This document shows positions 4,996-5,606 of a stretch of 5,606 nucleotides of DNA, piece after piece (position 1 is the stretch's first letter; each line of letters opens with the position of its first letter). The stretch comes from Syntrophomonadaceae bacterium. Its GTDB lineage: Bacteria; Bacillota; Syntrophomonadia; Syntrophomonadales; Syntrophomonadaceae. The DNA lies in the NCBI GenBank assembly GCA_028686565.1, contig JAQUBU010000159.1, positions 1 through 5,606 of the forward strand, in the 5' to 3' direction. Under the pieces are notes generated by a model, which did no database searches, had not been told where the DNA came from, and saw only the letters and a list, made by a program, of their open reading frames with translations. Both the position numbers and the translations under genes were made by a program.

Positions 4996-5606
4996 GTCTT
5001 CATCTCCCCCACGAGTTGGTCTTCTCCTCACCCGGGCTGCCGGTGTCCTGACAACCTGGTTCTGCTCGTTAATTAAATCGTCACTAAGTTCGTCTGTGGA
5101 TAGTATTTGGGGAATATCCTCATTTCCTCTTGTCTTGCGATATTCAAAAAACTTTAACGCCACTTGTGGAAACAGGGCATATGTCAAGATATCTTCTTCG
5201 CTTTCAGCCCATTCTGCCGTTTCAAGCTTTGCTTTTTCCCAAACCGGGTCCAGGAGTTCAGCTGGCCGCACGGTAATAACGGCATCATCGCCAATTACTT
5301 TGCGGCGGATCTCATCTGCGATTTCAACTGCCGGCTTGCCATAAAATCCTCTTACATAATCTTTGACTTCGCCAGGACAAAGTTTGTATCTTTCTCCCAT
5401 CAATACATTTAATACCGCCTGAATACCTATAATCTGGCTGGTGGGAGTGACCAAGGGAGGAAAGCCCATATCTTCTCTGACTTTAGGTATTTCCTGTAAA
5501 ACCTCATCAATCCGGTGTGATGCCTTTTGTTCCTCCAACTGGGAATAAAGGTTGGAAATCATTCCCCCCGGCACCTGATGTTCAAACACCCTCATGTCGG
5601 CTATGC
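4549..5606 (-). CDS. PycB/OadA C-terminal part fused to AccB biotin carrier (5' partial)
   Basis: The 5' end lies beyond the right edge: codons for I-A-D precede the ATG at 5595, and that ATG falls inside the conserved OadA segment leading into HQVPGGM, so it is not the start. Counting from it, residues 1-155 match the C-terminal conserved domain of pyruvate carboxylase subunit B / oxaloacetate decarboxylase alpha (HQVPGGM, a VTPTSQIIGIQAV stretch, GERY, YGKP, LFPQVA). Residues 156-200 are a polar linker ending in a basic run (RVRRRPTR). From M201 the sequence is a whole AccB: an N-terminal segment (MNIDEIRELI), an Ala/Pro linker at about 240-268, then the biotinyl domain with biotin lysine K312 in EAMKLMNEI. 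The catalytic TIM barrel is outside the window. The product should carry carboxybiotin and use it to carboxylate pyruvate (or decarboxylate oxaloacetate); the AccB part could also serve acetyl-CoA carboxylase. Fusion to an AccB-type N-terminus rather than a bare biotinyl domain is unusual. The domain calls are firm; the physiological substrate is inferred. Confidence 0.85.
   Translation of the reverse strand, partial: IADMRVFEHQVPGGMISNLYSQLEEQKASHRIDEVLQEIPKVREDMGFPPLVTPTSQIIGIQAVLNVLMGERYKLCPGEVKDYVRGFYGKPAVEIADEIRRKVIGDDAVITVRPAELLDPVWEKAKLETAEWAESEEDILTYALFPQVALKFFEYRKTRGNEDIPQILSTDELSDDLINEQNQVVRTPAARVRRRPTRGGDEDMNIDEIRELILLIDQSSIAELEVQKDDYRLRLRKAASSTTEIPDNTAAAAVTAPKAIAEVPGQSSEGEDIAEILSPMVGTFYAAPSPDSEPYVKAGDHVEPGQTLCILEAMKLMNEIKTEFAGTIIDIVVENGQAVEYGQTLFLIAKD
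5004..5010 (-). promoter_or_regulatory. Internal ribosome binding site before the AccB domain
   Basis: On the minus strand GGGGGAG is followed by 8 nt and then the ATG at 4995. It lies inside the fused open frame, encoding the Gly-Gly of the linker, so it could be chance coding sequence. Its position exactly before the AccB-type N-terminus favours a working start. Confidence 0.45.

Noticed and set aside
483..5412. Several plus-strand open frames of 60-133 codons
   Set aside because: All lie opposite well-recognised minus-strand genes, have no recognisable protein features and are shadows of those genes.
5593..5595. ATG at 5595 as the start of the carboxylase gene
   Set aside because: The open frame continues upstream to the window edge and the residues around it match the middle of OadA, so the gene is cut by the window.

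Overview
The window looks like chromosomal DNA from an anaerobic Firmicute of the class Clostridia. Its gene order (biotin-dependent carboxylase genes, then an Asp23/AmaP/DUF2273 trio, nusB and a Kae1/TsaD-like gene) and its protein sequences recall the Syntrophomonadaceae/Peptococcaceae type of clostridia. That placement rests on recognition, not on a search. All seven genes lie on the minus strand, so transcription runs from high to low coordinates. Shine-Dalgarno sites are strong, and two genes (accC and nusB) start with TTG.

Region by region, in the direction of transcription. (1) From beyond the right edge to 4549: the 3' part of a pyruvate carboxylase subunit B / oxaloacetate decarboxylase alpha (PycB/OadA) gene, fused in frame to what looks like a complete acetyl-CoA carboxylase BCCP (AccB). 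A methionine and a ribosome binding site sit exactly where AccB would normally begin. (2) 4538-3189: accC, biotin carboxylase, 10 nt downstream. (3) A 73-nt gap with a plausible promoter, then asp23 (3115-2708). (4) A perfect 10-bp hairpin, then amaP (2626-2087), a DUF2273 small membrane protein (2074-1850), nusB (1830-1429) and a Kae1/TsaD-like gene (1432-464) that overlaps nusB by ATGA. (5) 1-463: a gene-free, repeat-rich stretch. It holds a 151-bp nested palindrome with perfect 21-bp ends and four copies, one badly decayed, of a short extragenic palindromic repeat.

How the genes fit together: AccC would carboxylate the biotin on the BCCP domain. The carboxyl group could then go to the fused pyruvate/oxaloacetate carboxyltransferase, to AccAD encoded elsewhere (fatty acid synthesis), or to both. 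Asp23, AmaP and DUF2273 form the known membrane-anchored Asp23/Gls24 envelope-stress module: AmaP is the anchor and Asp23 the soluble partner. NusB is a transcription antitermination factor. The last gene is a paralogue of the tRNA t6A enzyme TsaD that keeps the metal-binding histidines but differs in other motifs; its function is not established here.

Nothing in the window is clearly a new multi-gene system. The points most worth a second look are the PycB/OadA-AccB fusion with its internal start, the large palindromic element at the left edge, and the divergent Kae1-like protein.
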